Of a stretch of 26,028 bases of DNA, positions 14,266 to 21,973 are shown piece by piece. Under the pieces are notes generated by a model, which saw nothing but the letters and a program-made list of their open reading frames with translations, had not been told where the DNA came from and did not search any database. The position numbers and the translations under genes are program-made. Origin of the DNA: an uncultured Collinsella sp. (lineage in GTDB: Bacteria; Actinomycetota; Coriobacteriia; Coriobacteriales; Coriobacteriaceae); the NCBI GenBank assembly GCA_902492855.1, contig CABUMU010000009.1, positions 1 to 26,028 of the forward strand, written 5' to 3'. Numbering within the stretch: the first letter of the stretch is position 1; every line of letters starts with the position of its first letter.

Positions 14266-14949
14266 ATGGCCGAGAAAACGATTGATATCGCATCGCCGAT
14301 TCTGTCGCGCAACGAGCGCCTGGCAGATCAGCTGCGCCAGCGATTTAATGAGACAAACACCTATGTGATCAACGTCTTGTCGAGCCCCGGTTCGGGCAAG
14401 ACCACCACGATCCTGGGCACCAACGAGCGCCTGCGCGACAAGGCTGGCCTGCGCTGCGCCGTCATCGAGGGCGATATTGCCTCGGACGTCGACGCCATCA
14501 CCATGAAGGAAGCCGGCATGCCCGCCATCCAGATCAACACGGGCGGCCTGTGCCACCTCGAGGGCAACATGATCATGGAGGCCGTCGACGCCTTCGACCA
14601 GGCCGTCGGTCTGGAGAACATCGACGTCATCTTCATCGAAAACGTGGGCAACCTGGTCTGCCCGGTCGACTTTGACCTGGGCGAGAACCTGTCCATCATG
14701 ATCCTCTCGGTGCCCGAGGGCGACGACAAGCCCATCAAGTACCCGGGCATCTTCCAGCACGCCGGCGCGCAGCTGCTCAATAAGGTCGACGTGGCCCCGG
14801 CTTTCGATTTTGACATGGATAGGTATACTAAGACACTCGATGACCTCAATCCGCAGGCGCCGCGGTTTGCCGTGAGCGCGCGCAAGGGCGAGGGCATGGA
14901 TGCCTGGTGCGATTGGCTCATCGGGCAGATCGAGCAAGCAAGGGCGTAA
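14266..14949 (+). CDS. hypB: Hydrogenase nickel-incorporation GTPase HypB
   Basis: SIMIBI-class GTPase that delivers nickel with HypA. 227 residues. P-loop PGSGKTT (41-47), base-specificity NKVD (172-175), and the G-domain metal site C96-H97 (GLCHLEG) with C132 (GNLVCP), which holds nickel or zinc at the dimer interface. There is no His-rich N-terminal extension and no N-terminal CxxCGC motif, so it is a minimal HypB with limited nickel storage. The start has AAGGAG about 9 nt upstream. It follows hypA after 55 bp; TATAAA at 14235-14240 in that gap might be a secondary -10, but no -35 supports it. Confidence 0.95.
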   Translation: MAEKTIDIASPILSRNERLADQLRQRFNETNTYVINVLSSPGSGKTTTILGTNERLRDKAGLRCAVIEGDIASDVDAITMKEAGMPAIQINTGGLCHLEGNMIMEAVDAFDQAVGLENIDVIFIENVGNLVCPVDFDLGENLSIMILSVPEGDDKPIKYPGIFQHAGAQLLNKVDVAPAFDFDMDRYTKTLDDLNPQAPRFAVSARKGEGMDAWCDWLIGQIEQARA

Positions 14950-15003
14950 ATCGGCCGCCATACGGGCGGGCGTAGCCGCAGAGACACGAGATAGGAGCCT
15001 CTT

Positions 15004-17595
15004 TTGAAGCTCATCATCGCCGAGAAAAACGACGCTGCGCGTCAGATCGCCGAGCGTCTGTCCACGGGTAAACCCAAAAAGGACAAGGTGTACAACACCG
15101 CCATCTACCGTTTTGAGTGGAAGGGCGAGGAGTGCGTGACGATCGGTCTTGCCGGTCACATCCTTGCGCCCGATTTTTGCGACAGCGTGCTGTTCGATAA
15201 AAAGCTGGGCTGGTATTCGGTTACCGAGGACGGCGAGATGCTACCGGCCGACATGCCCGATGGCCTGGCACGCCCGCCCTACGACACCAAGCGCAAGCCG
15301 TTTCTTGCCGACGGCATCTCCATCAAGGGCTGGAAGCTCGAGAGTCTGCCGTATCTCACCTGGGCACCCGTCATTAAGCTGCCGGCCGAGAAGGAACTCA
15401 TCCGCTCGCTTAAGAACCTCGCCAAAAAGTCCGACAGCGTCATCATCGCCACGGACTTCGATCGCGAGGGCGAGCTGATTGGTTCGGACGCCCTCAACAA
15501 GGTGCGCGAGGTGGCGCCCGACTTGCCGGTCGCCCGCGCCCAGTATTCTTCGTTTACCAAGGCCGAGATCACGCAGGCCTTCGATAACCTTGTCTCGCTC
15601 GACCAGAACCTGGCCGACGCCGGCGAGAGCCGTCAGCACATCGACCTCATTTGGGGTGCGGTGCTCACGCGCTACCTGACGCTCGCCAAGTTTGGCGGCT
15701 TTGGCAACGTGCGTTCCGCCGGCCGCGTGCAGACGCCGACGCTTGCCCTGGTGGTCGAGCGCGAACGCGAGCGCATGGCGTTTGTGCCCGAGGACTATTG
15801 GCAGATTCGCGGCATGGGTGCCGCGCAAGGCGCTGCCGAGGACGATCGCTTTAAGATCGCGCACAAGACGGCGCGCTTTACCGACAAGGATGCTGCTGAG
15901 ACGGCGTACGGTCACGTTGACGGTGCCAAGACGGCAACCGTCGCCGCGGTGACCAAGCGCTCGCGCAAGCAGCAGCCGCCCACGCCGTTTGCGACCACCT
16001 CACTGCAGGCTGCCGCCGCAGCCGAGGGTATCTCGCCTGCGCGTACCATGCGTATCGCCGAGTCCCTCTACATGGCCGGTCTCATCAGCTACCCGCGTGT
16101 CGACAATACCGTATACCCCGCGACGCTTGATCTGGGCGCTGTGGTGAGTGACCTTGCAAAGATCAACCCGGCGCTGGCGCCCGTATGCAAAAAGGTCCTC
16201 GCCGGCCCCATGAAGCCCACGCGCGGCAAGGTCGAGACCACCGACCACCCGCCTATCTACCCCACGGGCGAGGGCGATCCGTCCACGCTCGACGGCGGCC
16301 AGCGCAAGCTCTACGACCTCATCGCCCGTCGCTTCCTGGCGACGCTTATGGGTCCCGCGACCATCGAAAACACTAAGCTCGAGCTCGACGTGAACGGTGA
16401 GCCGTTCGTGGCTTCGGGCGATGTGCTCGTGACCCCGGGTTTCCGCGAGGCGTACCCGTACGGACTCAAGCGCGACGAGCAGATGCCGCCGCTGGAGCAG
16501 GGCGATACGGTCGACGTGTTCGACATTAAACTCGAAGCCAAGCAGACCGAGCCGCCCGCGCGCTACAGCCAGGGCAAGCTCGTGCAGGAGATGGAAAAGC
16601 GCGGCCTGGGCACCAAGTCCACGCGCGCGAGCATCATCGAGCGCCTGTACGCCGTGCGCTATCTCAAAAACGATCCCGTGGAGCCGAGCCAGCTGGGCAT
16701 TGCCATCATCGATGCACTGACGCAGTTTGCCCCGCGCATCACGAGCCCCGATATGACCAGCGAGCTCGATGGCGACATGACCCGTGTGGAGCGCGGCGAG
16801 GACACCGAAGAGCATGTCGTGACGCACTCGCGCGCGCTGCTGGCTGGCGTGCTCGACGAGCTGCTCAAGCACACGCAGGAGCTGGGCGACGCCATCAGCG
16901 ACGCCGTCACGGCCGATGCGCGCGTGGGCGCTTGCCCCAAGTGCGGCAAGGACCTGGTTATGAAGACGAGCGCCAAGACCCGCGGCAGCTTTATCGGCTG
17001 CATGGGCTGGCCCGACTGCGACGTGACCTATCCGGTGCCGAGCGGCGTCAAGGTGAGCCCGCTCGAGGGCGAGGCAGCCGTGTGTCCCGAGTGCGGCGCG
17101 CCGCGCATTAAGTGCCAGCCGTTCCGCCAGAAGGCCTTTGAGATTTGCGTGAACCCCACGTGCCCCACCAACTATGAGCCTGACCTTAAGGTGGGCGAGT
17201 GCAAGGTGTGCGCCGAGGCCGGACGCCATGGCGACCTGATCGCGCACAAGAGCGAGAAGAGTGGCAAGCGCTTTATCCGCTGCACCAACTACGATGACTG
17301 CGGCGTGAGCTATCCTCTGCCGGCGCGCGGCAAGCTCGAGGCGACGGGCGAGACCTGCCCCGAGTGCGGCGCCCCCATCGTGGTGGTCAACACGGCGCGC
17401 GGTCCGTGGCGTATCTGCGTCAACATGGACTGCCCGACCAAGGAGAAGAAACCCGCCCGCGGCCGCAAGACTACGACCAAGGCGAGCACGGCGAAGAAGA
17501 CCACAGCGGCAAAGAAGACTGCTGCCAAGAAGACGACGGCCAAAAAGACGACTGCCAAGAAGTCGACTACCAAAAAGACCGCTGCCGACAAGTAA
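15004..17595 (+). CDS. topA: Type IA DNA topoisomerase (topoisomerase I), archaeal-like core
   Basis: Relaxes negative supercoils by cutting and passing single strands. 863 residues. Toprim residues are E7 (AEKND) and D151-x-D153-x-E155 (TDFDREGE). The catalytic tyrosine is Y363 in ISYPRVDN. Four C4-type zinc ribbons follow at about 640-810 (CPKC, CPEC, CKVC, CPEC clusters), then a roughly 50-residue Lys/Thr/Ala tail (813-863) of AKKTT-like repeats, a DNA-binding tail common in actinobacterial TopA. The N-terminal sequence (MKLIIAEKNDAARQIAERL, AGHILAPDF) resembles archaeal topoisomerase I more than the usual bacterial TopA, a recognition-based judgement. The start is TTG 15004, supported by AGGAG 6 nt upstream and by alignment of the toprim strand. 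Confidence 0.93.
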   Translation: MKLIIAEKNDAARQIAERLSTGKPKKDKVYNTAIYRFEWKGEECVTIGLAGHILAPDFCDSVLFDKKLGWYSVTEDGEMLPADMPDGLARPPYDTKRKPFLADGISIKGWKLESLPYLTWAPVIKLPAEKELIRSLKNLAKKSDSVIIATDFDREGELIGSDALNKVREVAPDLPVARAQYSSFTKAEITQAFDNLVSLDQNLADAGESRQHIDLIWGAVLTRYLTLAKFGGFGNVRSAGRVQTPTLALVVERERERMAFVPEDYWQIRGMGAAQGAAEDDRFKIAHKTARFTDKDAAETAYGHVDGAKTATVAAVTKRSRKQQPPTPFATTSLQAAAAAEGISPARTMRIAESLYMAGLISYPRVDNTVYPATLDLGAVVSDLAKINPALAPVCKKVLAGPMKPTRGKVETTDHPPIYPTGEGDPSTLDGGQRKLYDLIARRFLATLMGPATIENTKLELDVNGEPFVASGDVLVTPGFREAYPYGLKRDEQMPPLEQGDTVDVFDIKLEAKQTEPPARYSQGKLVQEMEKRGLGTKSTRASIIERLYAVRYLKNDPVEPSQLGIAIIDALTQFAPRITSPDMTSELDGDMTRVERGEDTEEHVVTHSRALLAGVLDELLKHTQELGDAISDAVTADARVGACPKCGKDLVMKTSAKTRGSFIGCMGWPDCDVTYPVPSGVKVSPLEGEAAVCPECGAPRIKCQPFRQKAFEICVNPTCPTNYEPDLKVGECKVCAEAGRHGDLIAHKSEKSGKRFIRCTNYDDCGVSYPLPARGKLEATGETCPECGAPIVVVNTARGPWRICVNMDCPTKEKKPARGRKTTTKASTAKKTTAAKKTAAKKTTAKKTTAKKSTTKKTAADK

Positions 17596-17616
17596 CCGAG
17601 CACATATAGACACGGC

Positions 17617-17654
17617 GGGGCCGGGCGCGCAAATGCAAATGCGTGCCCGGCCCC
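17617..17654. terminator. GC hairpin after topA
   Basis: GGGGCCGGGC (17617-17626) pairs exactly with GCCCGGCCCC (17645-17654), with further pairing inside (GCGCA/TGCGT). It lies 21 bp after the topA stop. The tail ACTTCT is not a real T-run, so termination efficiency is uncertain. Confidence 0.6.
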
Positions 17655-17663
17655 ACTTCTAAG

Positions 17664-17726
17664 TTGCGGCGAAATAGGGACTGTTTTTGCTGGCAAAAGG
17701 CCTAATTGATCCCTATTTCACCGCAA
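17664..17726. repeat. 63-bp palindromic repeat, copy 1
   Basis: The 17-bp ends, 17664-17680 (TTGCGGCGAAATAGGGA) and 17710-17726, are reverse complements with one mismatch. Between them TTTTTGC/GCAAAAG can also pair. An element of identical length and very similar sequence lies at 19953-20015. It is REP/REPIN-like and sits between the convergent 3' ends of topA and the minus-strand zinc-ribbon gene. Confidence 0.85.
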
Positions 17727-17746
17727 GTTTTGATCAGTTGTTGGGA

Positions 17747-18694
17747 TTACTTCACCTCGACGGGTGCGGCGCCGGGGTAGCGGTCCTCAAAGTCCAGACG
17801 GTATTTGTTGTCGTTGGTGCCCGCTACGTTGTCGCGCGCCAGCGGCGCTACGATCTCGTCCTTGTGGTTGGCGGGGCTGGAGTACTCAAGGCTGATCTCC
17901 CAGGCATCGCAAATGACGTCAATGCGATTCTCCAGGTCGTCGTAGAGCGCGATGATGTCTTTCCACGAGCTGTAGTTCTGCGAGTCGATGGGAACATCCA
18001 GGTCCTCGACCTCGTCCTTAAGGTCGCCGATCTGATCCTCGAGCGCCTCGGCGGCATCGCTGGCAGATTGGCGCGAGCTGCGGTCATCCTTGAGATAGTA
18101 CGTGTTAAACGTGGTAGCGCAGTCGCGAACCTGCTGATCAAGATCGGAGAGCCTGCTGTAGTAGGAGCTCAGCTGGTCGTAGACGTTCTGCTCGCTGATG
18201 GTGGCGGCATCGTGGGCGTCATCGTCATTATCGTCAAGCTTGTTGGGGTCGCCCTTGACGGACGCATCGTCGTTATCGTGGTCGATCTTGACCTTCTCGA
18301 TTGTCGTGCCCTTGGTATCATCGGTGCCCTTGTCGAAAGGCTTGATCATAAAGAACACGACGAGCGCGATAATCACGACGATTAGCGCGGCGATGATGCC
18401 GATAAACAGAGCGTTGTTGTTTTTGGGCGCAGCGGGAGCACCGGCCTGCGGAGCGGCGGTCGGTATGGGTTGCTGCGGCGCGGAGCCGGCTGGCGTCTCC
18501 CATTGCTGCGTCGCGCCAGCTTCCGGCTGGGGAGCGGGCGCGGGCTGATGGGCGGACTGTACGGTCACGGCTGCCTGCGCATTCTCTTGCGACTGAGAGG
18601 CCTGGCCATCATCGGTTACCGGCGTTCCGCAGCTGGTGCAAAAACGCTCGTCGTCATTCAGAAGCTTGCCGCAATGGGTACAAAACCGGGGCAT
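17747..18694 (-). CDS. Zinc-ribbon, single-pass membrane protein of unknown function
   Basis: 315 residues in four parts: an N-terminal C4 zinc ribbon (C5, C8, C19, C22; CTHCGK ... CTSCGT), a Pro/Ala/Gln-rich linker (about 30-90), one membrane helix (about 95-117), and an acidic, probably coiled-coil outer region (about 125-315) rich in Asp. The zinc ribbon would be cytoplasmic and the acidic domain outside. The layout resembles many Gram-positive zinc_ribbon_2 membrane proteins with no assigned role. ATG 18694 is preferred because AAGGA lies 7 nt upstream; the ATG 15 nt earlier has no good site. A clear -10 (TATAAT) lies at 18726-18731. It is convergent with topA. Confidence 0.85.
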   Translation of the reverse strand: MPRFCTHCGKLLNDDERFCTSCGTPVTDDGQASQSQENAQAAVTVQSAHQPAPAPQPEAGATQQWETPAGSAPQQPIPTAAPQAGAPAAPKNNNALFIGIIAALIVVIIALVVFFMIKPFDKGTDDTKGTTIEKVKIDHDNDDASVKGDPNKLDDNDDDAHDAATISEQNVYDQLSSYYSRLSDLDQQVRDCATTFNTYYLKDDRSSRQSASDAAEALEDQIGDLKDEVEDLDVPIDSQNYSSWKDIIALYDDLENRIDVICDAWEISLEYSSPANHKDEIVAPLARDNVAGTNDNKYRLDFEDRYPGAAPVEVK

Positions 18695-18725
18695 GATGGT
18701 TCCTTCCATTCGATGTGTTGGCTAG

Positions 18726-18731
18726 ATTATA
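18726..18731 (-). promoter_or_regulatory. Consensus -10 for the zinc-ribbon gene
   Basis: On the minus strand the bases read TATAAT, a perfect -10, 32 bp before the chosen start. The expected -35 position is GC-rich and poor. A GGCGCGG/CCGCGCC hairpin (18742-18760) covers that position and might be an operator. Confidence 0.5.
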
Positions 18732-18877
18732 AGGTGGTTCAGGCGCGGTTGGGCCGCGCCGACCCAACTGGTTATGTGAGGATGATCATGTCGCGCAAGC
18801 CCTGTCGCATGCGTCACAATGAGTGCGGCGTGCTGGGTGTCCGGCGCGGCCGTTTATCGACGGCTCGGTAGAATGCG

Positions 18878-19951
18878 ATGGTGGGGAGTGAGTCTGTGTA
18901 CTGCGGCGAGCAAGGTCGGGGTGGCGGCGAAAACGTGGAGGCGTTCCGGTTCCCGCCGGGGGATGCGCCCCTCGCTGCGCGCGATTGCTCGCGTCGAGTG
19001 TTTTGTGCCGGGATGTTGACCGGAGCGCTTGCCTCGGTGATGAGTCTCGGCGGTTGTGCCGCGTGCCGCAACGAGGCTGAGGGCTCCGCTGTCCCTGTCA
19101 AACAAAAAGCGAATCATCCGTCCGCTCAAAAGGCGGAAGCTGTCTCCCGGGCTTCTTGGATTGCCGGCCTTCAGCAAGATATCGAAGCCCTTGTCGAGCC
19201 GTATGGTGGGTCTACCTCGGTCTATGCTGTGGCGCTTGATCCTCAAACGTTCGCGTCGCTCGATGGTGAAGTTGCTGTGGCGTCGGACGCGCGACGTGTG
19301 GCGGCAAGCATCATCAAGCTTCCTATTCTCGCTTGTGCGCTCGAGACCGTGACGGCGGGCGAGCTGTCCCTCGACGAGCAGATAACGGTAACGCAACAGG
19401 ATATCGTGGGTGGCAGCGGCAACATTCAGTCGCGCGGCGCGGGTGTGTCGTACAGTATTGACGAGCTGCTGCACGCCATGATCGCCCAGAGCGATAACGT
19501 GGCAGCGAACCTTGTTATCGGCAGACTTGGCATGGATACGGTCAACGAAACGTGTGCCGCATTGGGGCTGACCCAGACCGTGCTCGCTCGTTTGATGATG
19601 GACACCGAGGCCCAGGCACAAGGTCGCGAGAACTATACGAGCGCCCGTGATGCTGCGGCTGTGTTGCAACGGCTGGCGGCGGGGACAATCGCGACGCCCG
19701 AGCTGTGCGAGCGAGCGCGCGGATATCTGCTGGCGCAGGAAGACGCGCGCGGTATTGTCGAGGGCGTTCCCGGCGGCGTTTTGGTCGCGCACAAAACGGG
19801 CAGCCTGGCGAATGCTCAGCACGATGCCGCAATCGTCTACGCCGAGCGCCCTTACGTGCTGGCAATCCTCACCCAAGACCTCGAACGCGAACAGGCTCTA
19901 GCCCTCGAGCGCGACATTTCCTTCGCCATCAACGCCCGCGCCCACTCCTAA
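18878..19951 (+). CDS. Probable Tat-exported lipoprotein, class A beta-lactamase-like serine hydrolase
   Basis: A penicillin-recognising serine hydrolase with all three hallmarks: S144-x-x-K147 (SIIK), S205-D206-N207 (SDN) and K306-T307-G308 (KTG). It could be a beta-lactamase or a cell-wall peptidase; the family alone does not decide. The N terminus has SRRVF (RR at 39-40), a hydrophobic stretch, and the lipobox L57-G-G-C60, so it looks like a twin-arginine lipoprotein anchored outside the cell. tatA and tatC are in the same window. The listed 357-residue start leaves an unusually long n-region. TAGAAT at 18869-18874 may be a -10, in which case GTG 18896 (GGGGAG upstream) or a later codon is the true start. 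A palindromic repeat begins 1 bp after the stop. Confidence 0.85.
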   Translation: MVGSESVYCGEQGRGGGENVEAFRFPPGDAPLAARDCSRRVFCAGMLTGALASVMSLGGCAACRNEAEGSAVPVKQKANHPSAQKAEAVSRASWIAGLQQDIEALVEPYGGSTSVYAVALDPQTFASLDGEVAVASDARRVAASIIKLPILACALETVTAGELSLDEQITVTQQDIVGGSGNIQSRGAGVSYSIDELLHAMIAQSDNVAANLVIGRLGMDTVNETCAALGLTQTVLARLMMDTEAQAQGRENYTSARDAAAVLQRLAAGTIATPELCERARGYLLAQEDARGIVEGVPGGVLVAHKTGSLANAQHDAAIVYAERPYVLAILTQDLEREQALALERDISFAINARAHS

Positions 19952-19952
19952 C

Positions 19953-20015
19953 TTGCGGTGAAATAGGGATTGTATTTGCTGTTAGAAGGCGTATTCAGTC
20001 CCTATTTCACCGCAA
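19953..20015. repeat. 63-bp palindromic repeat, copy 2
   Basis: TTGCGGTGAAATAGGGA (19953-19969) and its exact complement (19999-20015) form a perfect 17-bp stem. It has the same length and arrangement as 17664-17726; the two copies differ mainly in the centre. It begins directly after the stop codon of the beta-lactamase-like gene and may serve as its 3' end. Confidence 0.88.
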
Positions 20016-20026
20016 CTTAGAAGGTC

Positions 20027-20080
20027 GGCAGTTGGGGACGTTCCTTTTCTGCCGGCACTTTGGGAACGTTCCTAACTGCC
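20027..20080. repeat. 54-bp palindromic repeat next to copy 2
   Basis: GGCAGTT (20027-20033) pairs with AACTGCC (20074-20080); ACGTTCC and GGAACGT segments pair inside, and the centre is the palindrome TGCCGGCA. Most of the 54 bp is self-complementary. It differs in sequence from the 63-bp family but has the same build, with GGGGAC-like strings in its arms. The region from 20081 to the tmk start holds no gene. Confidence 0.75.
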
Positions 20081-20160
20081 ACCTAGCCCCTGCCCCTGGG
20101 GTATCATGGCTTGGTTGCTATAACTTGCATTTTCGCGCCTTGTAGGAAGGGGATGCGCCC

Positions 20161-20844
20161 ATGGCTTTTGAGCCCGCTCAACATAGCTTTATCACGCTCG
20201 AGGGCGTCGACGGCGCCGGCAAGTCCACGCAGGCGCGCCTGCTGGCCCGTGCGCTCGACCTCGCTGGTTACCAGGCTGTGAGCCTGCGCGAGCCGGGCGG
20301 CACCGCCATCAGCGAGAAGATCCGCGCCCTGCTGCTCGACCCCGCCAATACGGCGATGGGCGACACCTGCGAGCTGCTGCTCTACGAGGCCGCGCGTGCC
20401 CAGCTGGTGCACGAAGTCATCGCGCCTGCCCTCGCTGCCGGCAAGGTGGTCCTGTGCGACCGTTTCTACGATTCCACGACCTGCTATCAGGCGTTTGCCG
20501 ATGGCCTCGACCGTCAGATGGTGCGCGATGCCAACAACCTGGCTGTCGCCGGTACGCATCCGGCGCTCACGCTCGTCTATCACATCACGCCCGAGCAGGC
20601 GGCGCTGCGCATGGCCGCCCGTGGTGCGGCAGACCGCATGGAGGCCAAGGGCATGGCCTTCCAGGAGCGTGTCTACCAGGGATTTTGCGCAATTGCTGCC
20701 GAGGAGCCAGACCGCGTAAAGCTCATCGACGCCACTGCGTCGATTGCAGGCGTCTTCACGCAAACGGTCGAGCTGGTTCGCGCGTACGGTCTCGACATTC
20801 CCCAAGATGCCGTCGCCGCCGCGCTTGCCCAGGAGGCTGAGTAA
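20161..20844 (+). CDS. tmk: Thymidylate kinase
   Basis: Phosphorylates dTMP to dTDP, an essential step in dTTP supply. 227 residues, slightly longer than E. coli Tmk. P-loop GVDGAGKST (15-23), the DRF motif in LCDRFYDSTTCYQAF, REPGGT in the dTMP-binding loop, and a lid region RMAARGAADRMEAKG. The start has AGGAAGGGG about 9-13 nt upstream. TATCAT at 20102-20107 is a possible -10. Its stop is 1 bp before holB, so tmk-holB-ricT are very probably one transcript, an order conserved in Gram-positive bacteria. Confidence 0.97.
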   Translation: MAFEPAQHSFITLEGVDGAGKSTQARLLARALDLAGYQAVSLREPGGTAISEKIRALLLDPANTAMGDTCELLLYEAARAQLVHEVIAPALAAGKVVLCDRFYDSTTCYQAFADGLDRQMVRDANNLAVAGTHPALTLVYHITPEQAALRMAARGAADRMEAKGMAFQERVYQGFCAIAAEEPDRVKLIDATASIAGVFTQTVELVRAYGLDIPQDAVAAALAQEAE

Positions 20845-20845
20845 C

Positions 20846-21973
20846 ATGGCCCCCGCGCAGACAAGCCTGCTGGCCAAGCTCGACACCCAACAGCGCGTGC
20901 GCGACTTTTTGACCAACGCCATCGCAAGCGGCCGCGCATCGCACGCCTACCTGTTCTTGGGCGCGCCCGGGGCCGGTAAGCTTGACGCCGCATGGGCGCT
21001 TGCCCAGGCATTCCTGTGCGAACAGGACGGCTGTGGTTCGTGCGACAGCTGCGTGCGCGTCGCCCGCCATACGCATCCCGACGTGCACTATTACACGCCC
21101 GAAAGTGCTACGGGCTACCTCATCGCGCAGACCCGCGAGCTGCTCGACGACGTGCCCCTGGCGCCCATCCGCGCCAAGGCAAAGGTCTACATCATCGACC
21201 GTGCCGAGCAGCTGCGCGCCAACACCGCCAACGCGCTGCTCAAAACGCTTGAGGAGCCGCCCGAGGGCGTCATGTTCATCCTGTTGGGTACCTCGGCCGA
21301 CGTGATGCTGCCCACCATTGTGAGCCGCTGCCAGTGCGTGCCGTTTCGGCTGGTGTCGCCCACTGTGGCCGCGCAGGCCGTGAGCCGCGCGACGGGCCAG
21401 GATATCGCGCGTTGTCGCATGGCCGTCGCCGTGGCGGGAAGCCCTACGCGTGGTATCGAGTTCCTCAAGAGCGCCGAGCGCCAGGACGCCCGTCGCCAGA
21501 TGGTCCGTGCCATCGACTCGCTCATCGCCGCCGACGAGGCCGATGTGCTCAGTCGCGCCAAGTCGCTCATCGTCGCCGTCAAGGCGCCGCTCGCCGAGGT
21601 CAAGTCCACGCAGGAAAAGGTGCTCGAGCAAAATGCCGACTACCTGTCGCGTGGAGCATTGAAGCAGCTTGAGGACCGCAACAAGCGCGAACTCAACGCG
21701 CGCGAGCGTTCGGGTATCATGGAAGCGCTGGCGAGCGCGCGGACGCTCATGCGCGACGTGCTGCTGACGCTTCAAGATGAGGCGACAGACGTTGTGAACG
21801 AGGACGTGCGCGACACGATCGGGCGGCTTGCCGCGGCGACGAATGTTGCGGGTGCCACCCAGGCGCTCGAGGCAATTGTCACCGCCGAGCGCAACATCGC
21901 CAGAAACGTTACTCCCCAGCTGGCCATCGAGGTCATGCTGCTCGATATCAGGAAGGCACTGAAATGCCGTTAG
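20846..21973 (+). CDS. holB: DNA polymerase III delta' subunit
   Basis: Clamp-loader subunit that helps place the sliding clamp on DNA. 375 residues. AAA+ core with HAYLFLGAPGAGK (Walker A, K45; the T/S that normally follows is Leu, as often in delta', which need not hydrolyse ATP), a four-Cys zinc module (C58, C63, C66, C69), VYIIDRAEQL, and the LLKTLEEPP sensor region. The start is ATG 20846 with AGGAGG 9 nt upstream, inside tmk; an in-frame start at 20744 would overlap tmk by 100 bp and is rejected. It overlaps ricT by 10 bp. Confidence 0.95.
   Translation: MAPAQTSLLAKLDTQQRVRDFLTNAIASGRASHAYLFLGAPGAGKLDAAWALAQAFLCEQDGCGSCDSCVRVARHTHPDVHYYTPESATGYLIAQTRELLDDVPLAPIRAKAKVYIIDRAEQLRANTANALLKTLEEPPEGVMFILLGTSADVMLPTIVSRCQCVPFRLVSPTVAAQAVSRATGQDIARCRMAVAVAGSPTRGIEFLKSAERQDARRQMVRAIDSLIAADEADVLSRAKSLIVAVKAPLAEVKSTQEKVLEQNADYLSRGALKQLEDRNKRELNARERSGIMEALASARTLMRDVLLTLQDEATDVVNEDVRDTIGRLAAATNVAGATQALEAIVTAERNIARNVTPQLAIEVMLLDIRKALKCR

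Noticed and set aside
12933..14312. 459-residue minus-strand open frame across tatC and hypA
   Set aside because: Both plus-strand genes have intact family motifs and proper start sites; the antisense frame has neither.
17460..17590. Short tandem DNA repeats (AAGAAGAC-like)
   Set aside because: They encode the Lys/Thr/Ala tail of TopA and are explained by the protein, not a CRISPR or satellite.
16000..17613. 537-residue minus-strand open frame across topA
   Set aside because: Antisense to four zinc ribbons and the active-site region; the composition is a complement artefact (Leu/Gly/Arg-rich).
18810..18877. Small gene between the zinc-ribbon and beta-lactamase-like genes
   Set aside because: Short open frames here have no ribosome site; the sequence is better explained as promoter region.
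20744..20845. N-terminal extension of holB into tmk
   Set aside because: The extension overlaps tmk in another frame and is basic nonsense; ATG 20846 has AGGAGG at the right distance.
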